A DNA stretch of 64,000 bases from contig JAIXUN010000001.1 in the NCBI GenBank assembly GCA_027483535.1, positions 37,432 through 101,431 of the forward strand. Reading direction: 5' to 3'. Below are positions 42,992 through 53,065 of the stretch, piece after piece; the first letter of the stretch is position 1; the number at the start of each line of letters is the position of its first letter. This stretch comes from a bacterium (GTDB lineage: Bacteria > Armatimonadota > Fimbriimonadia > Fimbriimonadales > Fimbriimonadaceae). The notes beneath the pieces were generated by a model. That model was not told the DNA's origin and searched no databases. It saw nothing but the letters and a program-made list of their open reading frames with translations. A program made the translations under genes and the position numbers.

Positions 42992-43463
42992 TCTTTACTT
43001 TTGGCACTCGGTTCGGACGAGGGTTCAAAGTGAGTAGTTTGTCTCGGAGTGCCGAATCTTCGAGGGAGCCCTCGATCCGAAGCAGTTGTTTTCGATCGGG
43101 CGAGGCAACGATCATCGTTGGGTACGCCTCGATCTTGAACTTCTTCACCAGCGAGACCATCTTTGCGTTCTCAGCATCAATTTTGAGATGGATCAGTTTG
43201 TTCCACTCGGCGTATCGGACCATTCGCGGGAAAACGCTCCGATCCATTGTTTTGCACGGTCCGCACCAAGTCGTGTAGAAGTCGATGAACACCCGCTTCC
43301 CTTCCTTCTTTGCTTTGGCAAAGGCGACCGAGGGGTCTTTTTCCCAAACCGTTTTGTCTACCGGAGCCTTTCCACGCTGACCGTGACCAAAAGCGAGTCC
43401 AGCGAGGGCAACCGTGACCAGCGAAAGAGCGACTCTTCGAGGGAATGGATGGTTCATTTTCAT
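42978..43463 (-). CDS. Exported thioredoxin-fold protein
   Basis: A 161-residue periplasmic protein: signal peptide (RRVALSLVTVALAGLAFGHG), then DFYTTWCGPCKTMDRSVFP with the redox pair C67/C70, and a cis-proline segment AYPTMIVAS. This fits the Thioredoxin_7 group of DsbD- or thioredoxin-like proteins. Likely roles are periplasmic disulfide reduction or support of MsrB; not proven. Its last codons form the right arm of the opposite-strand terminator. Confidence 0.82.
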   Translation of the reverse strand: MKMNHPFPRRVALSLVTVALAGLAFGHGQRGKAPVDKTVWEKDPSVAFAKAKKEGKRVFIDFYTTWCGPCKTMDRSVFPRMVRYAEWNKLIHLKIDAENAKMVSLVKKFKIEAYPTMIVASPDRKQLLRIEGSLEDSALRDKLLTLNPRPNRVPKVKKPGG

Positions 43464-43519
43464 CGTCTTAAGGGAAGGACGTACGGGCTAGACCTCCCGG
43501 TACACTTCCATTTCCGATT

Positions 43520-45016
43520 ATGAGCTCGCGCACTTTAAAACTTTACGATTCGCTCAGCCGCACGGTTAAGCCGCTAGTGACCCTTGAGCCGGGAGTTTTG
43601 AAGTTTTACACCTGTGGACCCACGGTCTATTCCTATGCGCACATCGGTAATTTTCGGTCGTTCTTGACCGCTGATCTCATTGTGCGCACCGCCAAAGCAA
43701 TTGGGCTGGATGTCATTTGGGTGACGAACATCACCGACGTCGGCCACCTCACCGAAGACGATGTGGCGGACGCACAGGGCGAAGACAAGATGGCCAAGGC
43801 CCTTCGCAGTAAAGAAGGCGAGCACTTCAACAACGTCTGGGAGCTTGCGGAATTTTACGAGGATGCGTACAAGGAAGATTGGCAAAAGCTCAACTTATCC
43901 GAGCCGAGTATCCGACCTAAAGCGACCCAGCACGTGCGCGAGCAAATCCTTGCCGCGCAGACTCTGATCGACAAGGGCTTTGCCTACGAAACGCCCACCG
44001 GGGTCTATTTCAAGGTCGAAGCCTTCCCCGACTACGGCAAGCTGAGCGGAAACACTCAGGAGAAGCTGAGACGAGGCGTGCGCGAGGTCGTTCAAGACGA
44101 TAACAAGCAGGACCAATCGGACTTCGCGGTTTGGAAGAAAGACGACAAGCACCTGATGCAGTGGTTCTCGCCGTACGGTTGGGGATTCCCCGGCTGGCAC
44201 ATCGAGTGCTCGGTGATGGCGCGCGCTTATCTGGGCGATACGATCGATCTTCACTCGGGTGGCGAGGACAACATGTTCCCGCACCACGAATGCGAGATCG
44301 CACAGAGTGAAGCGCTTACGGGCAAGACGTTCTGCAACCACTGGGTCCACACGCGATTTCTACAAGTTAACGGCGAGAAGATGGCCAAATCCGCAGGCAA
44401 CTTCTACACCGTTCGCATGCTTTTGGAGAGGGGCCTCTCTCCGCTCGCAATTCGGTATGCGTTGATCGCGGGTCAGTACGGCAAGCCGTACAACTTCACC
44501 GACCAAACACTTAGCGACGCTGAGCTGAACGTGGAGCGCTACAAGCGCGCGACCATCGCCGCTAAGGAGGCTCTCGAGCGAGAGGCGACCGGGGAGGATT
44601 CGGCATTTGCCTCCGAACTCAATCTGCTTTATCAAGAGGCGCTCGACGCCATGTGTGAGGACCTGAACACTCCGGTCGCTCTCGCAAAGGGCTTGGCAGG
44701 CGCTCGGGCGATTACTCGACAGGGCGATTCAATGTCTAAGATCGACGGTGAGAACGCTCTTACTTTCTTGGAGAAGCTAAACGGCCTGCTCGGTATTGTT
44801 CACAGCGATTACGAAGATGAGAGCGAGGCGAAGGTTGAAGAGCCGACCGTCTCTGCTGATGAAGCGGCTGAAATTGAAGGTCTGATCGAGAAGCGCAAAG
44901 AGGCGAAGAAGTCGAAGGACTTCGCCACCGCCGACTCGATCCGGAAGGATCTGAGCGAGCGAGGAATAACGCTGGTCGACAATCCGGACGGAACGGTCAG
45001 TTGGTCTCGCGCTTAA
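43520..45016 (+). CDS. cysS: Cysteine-tRNA ligase
   Basis: Class I synthetase charging tRNA-Cys in the cytosol. The 498-residue protein has the zinc ligand C32 (FYTCGPTVYS), HIGN at 41-44, GWHIECSVMA, the zinc motif HHECEIAQSEA and KMAKS near 287-291, with the serine of KMSKS replaced by alanine, a common variant. A DALR/anticodon-binding tail ends with IEGLIEKRKEAKKSKDFATADSIRKDL. Start ATG at 43520. Confidence 0.97.
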   Translation: MSSRTLKLYDSLSRTVKPLVTLEPGVLKFYTCGPTVYSYAHIGNFRSFLTADLIVRTAKAIGLDVIWVTNITDVGHLTEDDVADAQGEDKMAKALRSKEGEHFNNVWELAEFYEDAYKEDWQKLNLSEPSIRPKATQHVREQILAAQTLIDKGFAYETPTGVYFKVEAFPDYGKLSGNTQEKLRRGVREVVQDDNKQDQSDFAVWKKDDKHLMQWFSPYGWGFPGWHIECSVMARAYLGDTIDLHSGGEDNMFPHHECEIAQSEALTGKTFCNHWVHTRFLQVNGEKMAKSAGNFYTVRMLLERGLSPLAIRYALIAGQYGKPYNFTDQTLSDAELNVERYKRATIAAKEALEREATGEDSAFASELNLLYQEALDAMCEDLNTPVALAKGLAGARAITRQGDSMSKIDGENALTFLEKLNGLLGIVHSDYEDESEAKVEEPTVSADEAAEIEGLIEKRKEAKKSKDFATADSIRKDLSERGITLVDNPDGTVSWSRA

Positions 45017-45108
45017 ACGCTCAAGGAAACGCTAAATCGATTCATCACCGAGATTTCTTCCCCAGTAGGCGAGTGGAATCCGGAAAAAACGTCGGCTAAG
45101 CCTGCCGA

Positions 45109-46224
45109 ATGCCTTTCGTCGCGGACATACTTTCGGATGTCATGGCTGTTTCCAAACGGGTATTCGGCACGCTTAGTGAGTCTTCTCCTTCTCAGATCAA
45201 GGAGGTCAACGCATTCACGCTTAGCGGTGAGATTGCTCCTGGGAAACCGATCGAAGTCGAGATTCTGACCCTTGGTGGAGCGATCTCGCGAATCTCCGTA
45301 CCGGACCGCGACGGCAAGATCGAGAACGTGACCCTTGGCTTTGACAACCTCCATTCTTACGAAACGGAGTCGCCGTTCTTTGGCTGCATCGTCGGTCGAT
45401 TTGGCAACCGAATCGCCAACGGTCGGTTCGAGATCGAAGGTCAAGTGTTTCAACTTCCGACCAACGAGCATCCTGCGGGTGGCAACCCTGGAACGCTTCA
45501 CGGGGGCCCCGTCGGGTTCGACAAGCACGTTTGGAACGCAGTGGTCGAAGACGAGACATTGGTTCTCTATCACACCTCGCCAGATGGCGATCAGGGCTTC
45601 CCGGGCGAGCTCGCGGTCGTTGTTCGCTACCGACTAGAGGGCGGGGCTTTGGTGATCGAGTACGAGGCCGAAACGAACGCGACCACTCACGTGAACTTGA
45701 CCAACCACGCCTACTTCAACCTGAATGGCGAGGGATCGGGCGACATTCTTGGGCATACGCTCACGTTGAACGCGGGTCACTACACTCCCGTTAACAACAG
45801 CCTTATTCCAACGGGCGAAATCCGATCCGTGACTGGTACCCCGTTTGACTTCACGACGGAGCATGTGATCGGCGAGCGGATCGAAGCTGGCGACTATCAG
45901 TTGAAGATCGCGGGTGGATACGACCACAACTTTGTGCTTGATCGGGCTTCCGAGGGCATGATGCTCGCCGCCCGAGTGGATTCCCAATCGGGCCGGAGTC
46001 TGGAGGTGTGGACCACTGAGCCGGGAATCCAGTTCTACTCTGGCAACTTCTTGGATGGAACTCGCGTGGGTCCGAGTGGAACGGCGTACCAGAAGAGGGC
46101 GGGTTTCTGTTTGGAGACCCAAAAGTTCCCCGACGCACCGAATCAGCCAGACTTTCCTTCCACGCTCTTGAACTCGGGTGGCGAGAGGCTGAAGAGCCGA
46201 ACCGAGTACCGCTTTTTAGTTTAA
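45109..46224 (+). CDS. Aldose 1-epimerase (galactose mutarotase)
   Basis: Interconverts alpha and beta anomers of galactose or other aldoses. The 371-residue protein has VTLGFDNLHSYETESPFFGCIVGRFGNRIANGRF, HGGPVGFDKHVW, the catalytic His in NLTNHAYFNLNGEGSGDI, GYDHNFVLD, and the catalytic Glu in FCLETQKFPDAPNQPDFPS. No signal peptide is obvious. An ATG at 45142 is an alternative start; neither has a strong ribosome-binding site. No other sugar genes adjoin. Confidence 0.92.
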   Translation: MPFVADILSDVMAVSKRVFGTLSESSPSQIKEVNAFTLSGEIAPGKPIEVEILTLGGAISRISVPDRDGKIENVTLGFDNLHSYETESPFFGCIVGRFGNRIANGRFEIEGQVFQLPTNEHPAGGNPGTLHGGPVGFDKHVWNAVVEDETLVLYHTSPDGDQGFPGELAVVVRYRLEGGALVIEYEAETNATTHVNLTNHAYFNLNGEGSGDILGHTLTLNAGHYTPVNNSLIPTGEIRSVTGTPFDFTTEHVIGERIEAGDYQLKIAGGYDHNFVLDRASEGMMLAARVDSQSGRSLEVWTTEPGIQFYSGNFLDGTRVGPSGTAYQKRAGFCLETQKFPDAPNQPDFPSTLLNSGGERLKSRTEYRFLV

Positions 46225-46280
46225 GAGAGATCGGCGTTTTGCAATGTGATTGATAAAATGCCGTACCATTAAGAGACGGT

Positions 46281-47216
46281 TTGAGTAACCACCTACCCGA
46301 CTCCTCGAAGAAGCTGGACGACCTTCCGAAGCTTTCCAGCCTCTTCGCTGCCGGTCCCGACGTCGATGAAGATGGGCGGGAACCCCGAGAGACGACCCAC
46401 TACCGGTCGATCTTTTTGTCGGACGTCCACCTGGGCGCCGTCGGAAGCAAACCCGCCGCCGTTCAGGACTTTCTCTACTCGGTGGATTGCGACCATCTCT
46501 TTCTGGTTGGCGACATCATCGACGGCTGGGTAACTCGCGAGCGGAAGTGGAAGCAAGAGCACACCAACGTCATTCGCACCATCCTCGGCAAAGCCAAGCA
46601 CGGAACGGAGATTCGTTACACGCCGGGCAATCACGACGCGTTCATGCGCCGCATGAACGGCTTTGAATTCGGGTTCATCGAGTTTGCTCATTCCTTCAGT
46701 CATCGCACTTCGGACGGAAGGGATTTGCTGATCGTTCATGGCGACCTCTTTGATCGCAGCTGCACCAAATACACGAAGATCGCATGGATGGGCGCCTGGC
46801 TCTACGAGTACGCGCAAGCCGTCAATAATCGCGTGAACAAGAAGCGAAAGCGCAAGGTTGACTTTGCGTCGAAGCTCAAGCGGTTCACAAAGAGTCTCTT
46901 CGCCCCGCGAGACCATTTCGACGAGATGCTCATTGAGCATGCTCGTGAGGAAGGGTACGACGGGATCGTTTGTGGTCATGTCCACCGACCAGAAATTCGC
47001 GTTCTTGAAGATGGTTTTGTCTATGTGAACTGCGGCGACTGGGTGGAGCACAAGACCGCCGTTGTAGAATATGAAGACGGCACGTTGGAGTTGATCGACT
47101 GGGACAAAAAGAACCCGACGGTCGAACCTTTGGAAGGTCGATCAAGACGGAAACGCGCTAAGGAAAGGGCGCGTGAAATTCGGCGAAGAAACGCCGCAAC
47201 GGGCGCACCGCGCTAA
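46281..47216 (+). CDS. UDP-2,3-diacylglucosamine diphosphatase-like metallophosphoesterase
   Basis: LpxH-like calcineurin-fold enzyme of 311 residues from a TTG. All metal motifs are present: SDVHLG, GDIIDGW, GNHD, VHGD and GHVHRP. The enclosed RRMNGFEFGFIEFAHSF and lid region resemble the LpxH-related phosphoesterases common outside Proteobacteria. A Lys/Arg-rich tail could bind membranes. It opens a run with a membrane protein and a UgtP-like glycosyltransferase, so an envelope-lipid job is likely. A lipid A role would need other lpx genes, not seen here. Confidence 0.8.
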   Translation: MSNHLPDSSKKLDDLPKLSSLFAAGPDVDEDGREPRETTHYRSIFLSDVHLGAVGSKPAAVQDFLYSVDCDHLFLVGDIIDGWVTRERKWKQEHTNVIRTILGKAKHGTEIRYTPGNHDAFMRRMNGFEFGFIEFAHSFSHRTSDGRDLLIVHGDLFDRSCTKYTKIAWMGAWLYEYAQAVNNRVNKKRKRKVDFASKLKRFTKSLFAPRDHFDEMLIEHAREEGYDGIVCGHVHRPEIRVLEDGFVYVNCGDWVEHKTAVVEYEDGTLELIDWDKKNPTVEPLEGRSRRKRAKERAREIRRRNAATGAPR

Positions 47217-47251
47217 CGTATCAACGATCAGCCCCGCGAGCACGTCTTATC

Positions 47252-48028
47252 TTGAAACCTGTGAATTCTGACCACACTCTGCCCAGACAGAATCTGCAAA
47301 CCACATTGCTCCGTCTCATCGGTGCGAGTGCGGTGCACGAGGCCATGAGGCGTTTTTGGGGCGACCGCCCGTTCGTTTTTCATTCTCCGAGCGGCTTTAC
47401 CGCTCAGGAACTCGACGATGTCACGCGCGGCGCGCGCTATTACGGCTACAGCAACCTGATTCGCCTGTTGATGAATCTAGGTCCGTTTTGGCTTCTCACC
47501 ATGAACGGATTCTGGTTCGAGGCGGCTCCGATGATTTTGCTGCTGGCCGTTCACTTGGTCTTCGTTCTCAACGAGTTCTACAAATTGTCGATCTTGCCGA
47601 TGGTTCCTGCCGACCCCGACGGTCTGCCCGTCGAACGGGAGAAGGCAGTCTTCACTCCCCCAAGCGGTGTTCACAAGCTCTTGTGGTTTGAAAATGTGGA
47701 GTTCTATCGGGCCCTTGGGTTCGAACGGTTCCGCAAATTTGTTGTGGACTACGTGGACAAGCTCCGAGAAGAAAAGACCCAGTTCATGGAGTCGAACTAC
47801 GAGGGTCGAGTCCGTTTTGAGCAAGACACTCGAACCGCGGAGAAAATTCACCTCGTCGCGGGGCTTCTGAACGTGCCGGGCTTTGTTCGAATGCTGATGA
47901 TGGGGGCGTACCCCTTGAGCTTCATGATCGGCGTCTTGCTCTGGCTGGACTTCACCCTAGTGCTTCTTCAGCGATACCACCGAACCCGCGTGATACGAGT
48001 TCTTGACCGTAGAGGACACGCCGCCTAG
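47252..48028 (+). CDS. Uncharacterised membrane protein
   Basis: A 258-residue protein from a TTG, 36 bp after the phosphoesterase. It has about two central transmembrane segments (IRLLMNLGPFWLLTMN and APMILLLAVHLVFVLNEFY) and one or two near the C-terminus (MLMMGAYPLSFMIGVLLWLDF), with an aromatic cytosolic middle (HKLLWFENVEFYRALGFERFRKFVVDY). I do not recognise the family. Its place between two lipid-related genes hints at an accessory role in membrane lipid synthesis. Confidence 0.65.
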   Translation: MKPVNSDHTLPRQNLQTTLLRLIGASAVHEAMRRFWGDRPFVFHSPSGFTAQELDDVTRGARYYGYSNLIRLLMNLGPFWLLTMNGFWFEAAPMILLLAVHLVFVLNEFYKLSILPMVPADPDGLPVEREKAVFTPPSGVHKLLWFENVEFYRALGFERFRKFVVDYVDKLREEKTQFMESNYEGRVRFEQDTRTAEKIHLVAGLLNVPGFVRMLMMGAYPLSFMIGVLLWLDFTLVLLQRYHRTRVIRVLDRRGHAA

Positions 48029-48077
48029 GCTGCTCCGGTACGATGAAGAGCGTCTTTTAACGTTTCCTTTACAGGCC

Positions 48078-49193
48078 ATGCGTAAGCGATTCCTTGTTCT
48101 TTCCGCCTCCACCGGCAACGGGCACCATAGCGCCGGAAACGCGCTGGTATCTGAGTTGCTGAGCCGAGGTCATGAAGCCGAAATGGTGGACTGCATGGAC
48201 CACGTTCCGGTCGCTTTTCGACACTGGTTCAAAGGCGGCTACGAGATGCTCGTTCGGCGCAATCCGCGCATGTGGGGTCACCTGTACAAAACCTCCGACA
48301 AGCCCTATCTGAACTACTGGGTGCAGACCTGGTTGGATCGAACCTGGACCTACCCTATCGACGAGGTCATTCGACTTTACAAACCAGACTGCGTGGTTTG
48401 CACGCACAGTGTTGCTCAGCCGAGGCTCCCATCCATTCGCAAAGAGCTTGGCTGCAAGGTGGCGGTTGTTGTTACCGACCTGAGACCGCACCGAATGTGG
48501 CTGCGAGGCAAGCCGGATTACTTCTTCGTTCCGACCCCGTTCACGGAGAAGATTCTCTATGAGCGCCTGCCGTACACGAAGGGTCACACCGATGTGGTCG
48601 GTATTCCGATCCACCCGGCATTTACCGGGACCGTCGAGTACGATCGCTCGCCGAACACGCTGCTGCTTTCCTCGGGAGGAATCGGCGCGGGGCCCTTTGA
48701 AGACGTCATCGAGAGGCTTTCGCACCATGATGTCAATATCCAGGTCGTCGCGGGTCGGAGCAAGGCGGCGAAGGATCGGTTGACCACCCTGTTCGGGTCC
48801 AGCCCGAACGTGGAGATCTTTGGTCACGTTGCGCCAGACAAGATGGCCGACATGATGCGACGAACGACGCTTTTGATCGGGAAGAGCGGTGGGCTCACCA
48901 CCTTTGAGGCACTGGCAACAGGAACGCCGTTCCTGATCTACAAGCCGTTCTTGATTCCAGGTCAGGAAGAAGACAATGCTCGCTGGTTAGACGATATCGG
49001 GGCGGGCAAGCTTGTGCTTGATCCGGAAGCTCTTGAGCACACCGTCGACGATTTGCTCGCAAACCCGGCAAGCCGGTCAAGAATGACCGCGGCCGGGATT
49101 GAGAATGCTTACCCGGACGCCGCTCAGATGATTTCCGATCGGTTGGAAGAGCTATGCCGCAGTAGCCGGACGAGCAAGGCTACAATGGCGTGA
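48078..49193 (+). CDS. UgtP/MGDG-synthase-like glycosyltransferase
   Basis: A 371-residue GT28-type enzyme that probably adds a hexose to diacylglycerol. The N-terminal domain is typical (FLVLSASTGNGHHSAGNAL, then MVDCMDHVP), the central part has CTHSVAQPRLPSIRKE, and the donor domain LLLSSGGIGAG, GHVAPDKMADMMRRTTLLIGKSGGLTTFEALATGTPFLIYKPFLIPGQEEDNARWL. An ATG at 48078 is chosen over a TTG at 48003 that overlaps the upstream gene. Its last 42 bp overlap the convergent gene. Confidence 0.85.
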   Translation: MRKRFLVLSASTGNGHHSAGNALVSELLSRGHEAEMVDCMDHVPVAFRHWFKGGYEMLVRRNPRMWGHLYKTSDKPYLNYWVQTWLDRTWTYPIDEVIRLYKPDCVVCTHSVAQPRLPSIRKELGCKVAVVVTDLRPHRMWLRGKPDYFFVPTPFTEKILYERLPYTKGHTDVVGIPIHPAFTGTVEYDRSPNTLLLSSGGIGAGPFEDVIERLSHHDVNIQVVAGRSKAAKDRLTTLFGSSPNVEIFGHVAPDKMADMMRRTTLLIGKSGGLTTFEALATGTPFLIYKPFLIPGQEEDNARWLDDIGAGKLVLDPEALEHTVDDLLANPASRSRMTAAGIENAYPDAAQMISDRLEELCRSSRTSKATMA

Positions 49194-49799
49194 CGCCAGT
49201 TTGTGCGAATACTTGTCGAAGAATTCGCCCATGATCCGGACGAAGGTTCCTTGGACGAGGATGACATCGACGATCCAAAGGATCACGCCCGCCGGGAGCA
49301 TGTTCACCAGATTCGGTACCATTTTGTAGCCGAAGGCGATGATGGCGGCATTGATTGGGGCAACGATCACCAAGAACATCAAACCGAATTTGATCCCTTT
49401 GAAGTGCACGGGCAGAAGGTCTCTCTGCATCTCCAGCAGGCATTCCAATCGATTCTTGTGCTCTGCCAGATAGAGCCTTCGGTTATCCAACCACCAAAGA
49501 ACTTGGTAGGCAAGAGTGGTGATGAGGATCGTGTAGAGAACGGTTCCTCCGGCTCCCCACCAAGGATTCTGCGTCCAAACCTGGGTCCAGTGTCCCAAGA
49601 CCAGGGCGAGCACGCTAAACGGGCCGGACAAGAAGAATGATGAGTAAAGCTTGGCGCGGAACATTTCCGCGACCTGCTCGAGGGTTTCGGTGGGCCACCA
49701 CGTTTTGCGCTCCATGAAGGCTCGCTTCATGAGAACGAAGTCTTCTTTGACTTTGCTCACGTGATATCGCGGGCTTAGGTAGCGCAGAACATTCGACAT
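49152..49799 (-). CDS. Uncharacterised membrane protein
   Basis: A 215-residue protein with about four transmembrane segments (SFFLSGPFSVLALVLGHW, GGTVLYTILITTLAYQVLWWL, FGLMFLVIVAPINAAIIAFGY, LPAGVILWIVDVILVQGTFV) joined by short charged loops. AGGTC precedes the ATG. I do not know the family. It converges with the UgtP-like gene and overlaps it by 42 bp in antisense, so its true C-terminus may be shorter in function than it looks. Confidence 0.6.
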   Translation of the reverse strand: MSNVLRYLSPRYHVSKVKEDFVLMKRAFMERKTWWPTETLEQVAEMFRAKLYSSFFLSGPFSVLALVLGHWTQVWTQNPWWGAGGTVLYTILITTLAYQVLWWLDNRRLYLAEHKNRLECLLEMQRDLLPVHFKGIKFGLMFLVIVAPINAAIIAFGYKMVPNLVNMLPAGVILWIVDVILVQGTFVRIMGEFFDKYSHKLASRHCSLARPATAA

Positions 49800-49860
49800 G
49801 ACCTGAAGATCGTTACGGTCTGTTTGCTGTGGCGGCTTCGCCTCAGACCATAAACAGGCA

Positions 49861-49883
49861 CATTCGGCGGAATTCCGCGAATG
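49861..49883. repeat. Nested palindrome downstream of uvrA
   Basis: GCGGAATTCCGC (49867-49878) is a perfect 12-bp palindrome flanked by CATTC and GAATG, which also pair, with one bulged G. A second hairpin (49817-49822 with 49844-49849) lies nearby. U-tracts are lacking. Confidence 0.45.
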
Positions 49884-49950
49884 CTCCCCTCATTGATTGT
49901 AGGCGATTCAGCAACCGGGTGGGTAGCCAAACTGCGCCTTCGTTACGGGC

Positions 49951-52900
49951 TTACTTGGAACCGGCTTTAAATTTCTTCTTTTTCTCAGCCACCATGGGCG
50001 CCCTCGATTCGGCCTGGACCACTGCCAGCGTGCTTTTGGGTGCGCTTCCCCGTTTCTCGAAAATCTGTTGAAGGTAGACCCCCGTGTGCGACTCTTCGCA
50101 TTTCGAAACGGTGACCGGGTCGCCTTGGGCGACAACCGTGCCTCCACGAGTTCCACCCTCAGGACCCATGTCGATCAGCCAGTCGGCCGTTTTGACAACA
50201 TCCAAGTTGTGCTCGATGACGAGTACGGTGTTGCCTTGAGCGACTAGGCGTTGAAGGACGCCAAGGAGTCGGCGAACGTCTTCGAAGTGGAGACCCGTGG
50301 TCGGCTCGTCGAGGATATAGATGGTTCGACCCGTGGATCGCTTGGAGAGCTCGGAGGCGAGCTTCACTCGTTGAGCCTCACCGCCGGACAGGGTGGTGGC
50401 GGGTTGTCCCATGCGAATGTAGCCGAGACCGACCTCTAACAAGGTCTCCAGCTTCCGGTGAATCTTGGGGATCGGCTTGAAGAACTCGCACGCCTCTTCG
50501 ATGGTCATGGCAAGCACGTCGGCAATGCTCTTGCCCTTGTACTTCACCTCTAGGGTCTCGCGGTTGTATCGCTTGCCTTTACAGACTTCACAAGGAACGT
50601 ACACGTCGGGCAGGAAGTGCATCTCGATCTTGAGCACACCGTCGCCACGACAGGCTTCGCAGCGCCCCCCCTTGACGTTGAAGCTGAATCGACCCTGCTT
50701 GTACCCTCGAAGCTTGGCGTCGGGGGTTAGGGTGAACAGATCCCGAATCATGTCAAACGTGCCCGTGTAGGTCGCCGGGTTGGAGCGTGGGGTTCGACCG
50801 ATCGGCGATTGGTCGATGTCGATCACCTTGTCGAAATGCTCAAGACCAGAGATGTCGTTGTGAGGTTCCCAGACCGATCGCGTGCCGTACACCTCAAACA
50901 TGAGGCGCGGGAAGAGCGTGTCTTGAATGAGCGTTGACTTACCCGAACCACTGACACCCGTCACGCAGACGAAGCAGCCTAGCGGAATTTCGACATCGAC
51001 GTTCTTGAGGTTGTGGCCTCTTGCCCCGGTGATCTTGATCCAGCGATCGCCCGGCTTGCGGTATTCATTCGGAATCTCGATTCGACGCCGTCCAGAGAGA
51101 TACTGGGCGGTCAGCGAATCCGCTTTCAAGAACGTCTCCAGGTCGCCAGCGGCGACCACTAGGCCACCGTGCTCGCCCGCCCCAGGACCGAGTTCCAGCA
51201 GGTAATCCGCCTCCAGCATGGTCTCCTCGTCATGTTCGACAACGAGAACGGTGTTTCCAAGGTCTCTCAGGCGGTTGAGCGTTTGGATGAGTTTGCGATT
51301 GTCGCGCTGGTGCAGACCGATCGAGGGCTCGTCGAGGACGTATAGACAGCCCATGAGGCCGGAGCCGATTTGGGTCGCGAGTCGGATGCGCTGAGCTTCT
51401 CCGCCGCTCAGGGTTCGCGCGTTTCGGTCCATCGTCAGGTAGCCAAGGCCGACGTCGAGAAGGAATCGTAGACGCTCGATGATCTCCTTGACGGCTCGTT
51501 CTGCGATGACGAGTTGTCGTTTCGAAAGCTTCTCCGAGAGGCCCTCAAAGAAGCGAGCCGAATCCTCAACCGACATCGAGGTGACCTGAGCCATGTCGTG
51601 ATCGGCAACTCGGATCAGGAGCGACTCCGGCTTGAGTCGCTTTCCTTGGCAAGACGGGCATGGCTTGGTCGCCATGTACTGCTCCAGGTCTTGCTTCACC
51701 CATTCCGACTCGGTTTCGTCGTATCGCTTCTTGAGCGAGGCCAGCACGCCGCGCCATTCGGTCGTGAAGGTGCGAGTGCTCTTGCCGTACTTCATCTGAA
51801 CGACAATTGGCTCGTCCAGTCCGTTCCAGACCGCCTCCATGCCCGATTCCGGGATCTCCTTGATCGGAAGAGAAGCGTCAAAGCCCAATGCGCGACCGAC
51901 GGCGTCGAGCATTTCTGGCCACCAATCTTTGACCTCACCCGACTTGTAAACGAAAGGCAGAATGCCTCCGTCTCGGAGCGATTTGTTTCTATCTGGAGCG
52001 ACGAGATCGGGGTCGAACTCGGTCTTCGTGCCAAGACCCGTACAATCGGGGCAGGCACCGAACGGGGAGTTGAACGAGAACATTCTCGGTTCCAGATCGG
52101 GCAGCGAGAATCCGCAAACTGAACAGGCGTACGCCTCACTGAAGAGGAGATCTTGCCAATCATCGGTTTGGCTCTCGCCCGAATGGCGTTCGAGCATGTT
52201 CTCGATGATCGGGGGAAGCTCGGCACCCTCGGTTGGTTGAACCGAAAGAGTGACCAGTCCGCTTCCCATTTTGAGGGCTGCTTCAATGGAGTCGGTGAGG
52301 CGGCGCTCGATGCCTTCTTTCACCACCAAGCGGTCCACAACCACTTCGATGGTGTGCTGCTTGTAGCGATCCATCTGAATGTCGTCGGTGACTTCGTACA
52401 TCTCACCGTCGACCCGCACGCGGACGTAGCCCGCCTTTGCGATGTCTTGAAGTTCTTTCTTGTACTCGCCTTTTCGTCCACGCACCACGGGGGCGAGAAT
52501 CTGCATCTTCGTGCCCTCGGGCAACATTCGAGCGACGTCGACAATCTGGTCGGTCGACTGCCGTTCAATCGGTCCATGACCGTTGATGCAGTGCGGCGTT
52601 CCCACACGGGCAAAGAGAATTCGAAGGTAGTCGTAGGTCTCAGTCACCGTTCCGACCGTGGAGCGAGGGTTTTTCGAAGCGCTTTTTTGGTCAATGGAGA
52701 CGGCGGGAGAGAGACCGTCAATGTGGTCGACGTCCGGCTTATCCATTTGCCCCAAGAACTGTCGGGCGTAGGCAGAAAGGGACTCCACGTACCGGCGCTG
52801 ACCCTCGGCGTAGATCGTATCGAAGGCAAGGCTGGACTTTCCAGAACCGGAGAGGCCCGTGATCACCACCAGCTTGTCTCGAGGAATCTCGACCGTCACG

Positions 52901-52953
52901 TTTTTGAGATTGTTCTCTCTGGCACCAACAACGACGATCTTGTCTTGAGACAT
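49951..52953 (-). CDS. uvrA: Excinuclease ABC subunit A
   Basis: Damage-recognition ATPase of nucleotide excision repair, 1000 residues from the ATG at 52951-52953 ([18 protein letters not shown]); an 11-residue upstream extension is not conserved. It has two ABC modules: Walker [14 protein letters not shown] and [13 protein letters not shown], signature [12 protein letters not shown] and [12 protein letters not shown], and Walker [12 protein letters not shown] and [11 protein letters not shown]. The zinc modules are CSVC...CPDC and CEAC...CEVC. In many bacteria it is a LexA target; a partial GTCTAC motif lies upstream. Confidence 0.97.
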   Translation of the reverse strand: MSQDKIVVVGARENNLKNVTVEIPRDKLVVITGLSGSGKSSLAFDTIYAEGQRRYVESLSAYARQFLGQMDKPDVDHIDGLSPAVSIDQKSASKNPRSTVGTVTETYDYLRILFARVGTPHCINGHGPIERQSTDQIVDVARMLPEGTKMQILAPVVRGRKGEYKKELQDIAKAGYVRVRVDGEMYEVTDDIQMDRYKQHTIEVVVDRLVVKEGIERRLTDSIEAALKMGSGLVTLSVQPTEGAELPPIIENMLERHSGESQTDDWQDLLFSEAYACSVCGFSLPDLEPRMFSFNSPFGACPDCTGLGTKTEFDPDLVAPDRNKSLRDGGILPFVYKSGEVKDWWPEMLDAVGRALGFDASLPIKEIPESGMEAVWNGLDEPIVVQMKYGKSTRTFTTEWRGVLASLKKRYDETESEWVKQDLEQYMATKPCPSCQGKRLKPESLLIRVADHDMAQVTSMSVEDSARFFEGLSEKLSKRQLVIAERAVKEIIERLRFLLDVGLGYLTMDRNARTLSGGEAQRIRLATQIGSGLMGCLYVLDEPSIGLHQRDNRKLIQTLNRLRDLGNTVLVVEHDEETMLEADYLLELGPGAGEHGGLVVAAGDLETFLKADSLTAQYLSGRRRIEIPNEYRKPGDRWIKITGARGHNLKNVDVEIPLGCFVCVTGVSGSGKSTLIQDTLFPRLMFEVYGTRSVWEPHNDISGLEHFDKVIDIDQSPIGRTPRSNPATYTGTFDMIRDLFTLTPDAKLRGYKQGRFSFNVKGGRCEACRGDGVLKIEMHFLPDVYVPCEVCKGKRYNRETLEVKYKGKSIADVLAMTIEEACEFFKPIPKIHRKLETLLEVGLGYIRMGQPATTLSGGEAQRVKLASELSKRSTGRTIYILDEPTTGLHFEDVRRLLGVLQRLVAQGNTVLVIEHNLDVVKTADWLIDMGPEGGTRGGTVVAQGDPVTVSKCEESHTGVYLQQIFEKRGSAPKSTLAVVQAESRAPMVAEKKKKFKAGSK

Positions 52954-52982
52954 GGCAATACCTAAATAGTAGACGAAAGGAT

Positions 52983-53040
52983 ACACGTTTTGGGCAAACG
53001 TGTGCGGAACTCCCCGTGTTTCTACGCGAAAAGCGGGGAG
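52983..53040. promoter_or_regulatory. Two inverted repeats upstream of uvrA
   Basis: ACACGTTT-N5-AAACGTGT (52983-53003) is a perfect 8-bp repeat about 30 bp before the uvrA ATG, a possible operator. CTCCCCG (53010-53016) and CGGGGAG (53034-53040) form a hairpin behind the preceding minus-strand gene, a possible terminator. GTCTAC on the minus strand at 52973-52968 resembles the lexA half-site. Confidence 0.4.
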
Positions 53041-53065
53041 ATTTTCTTGATCGTTTTGCCTGTTT

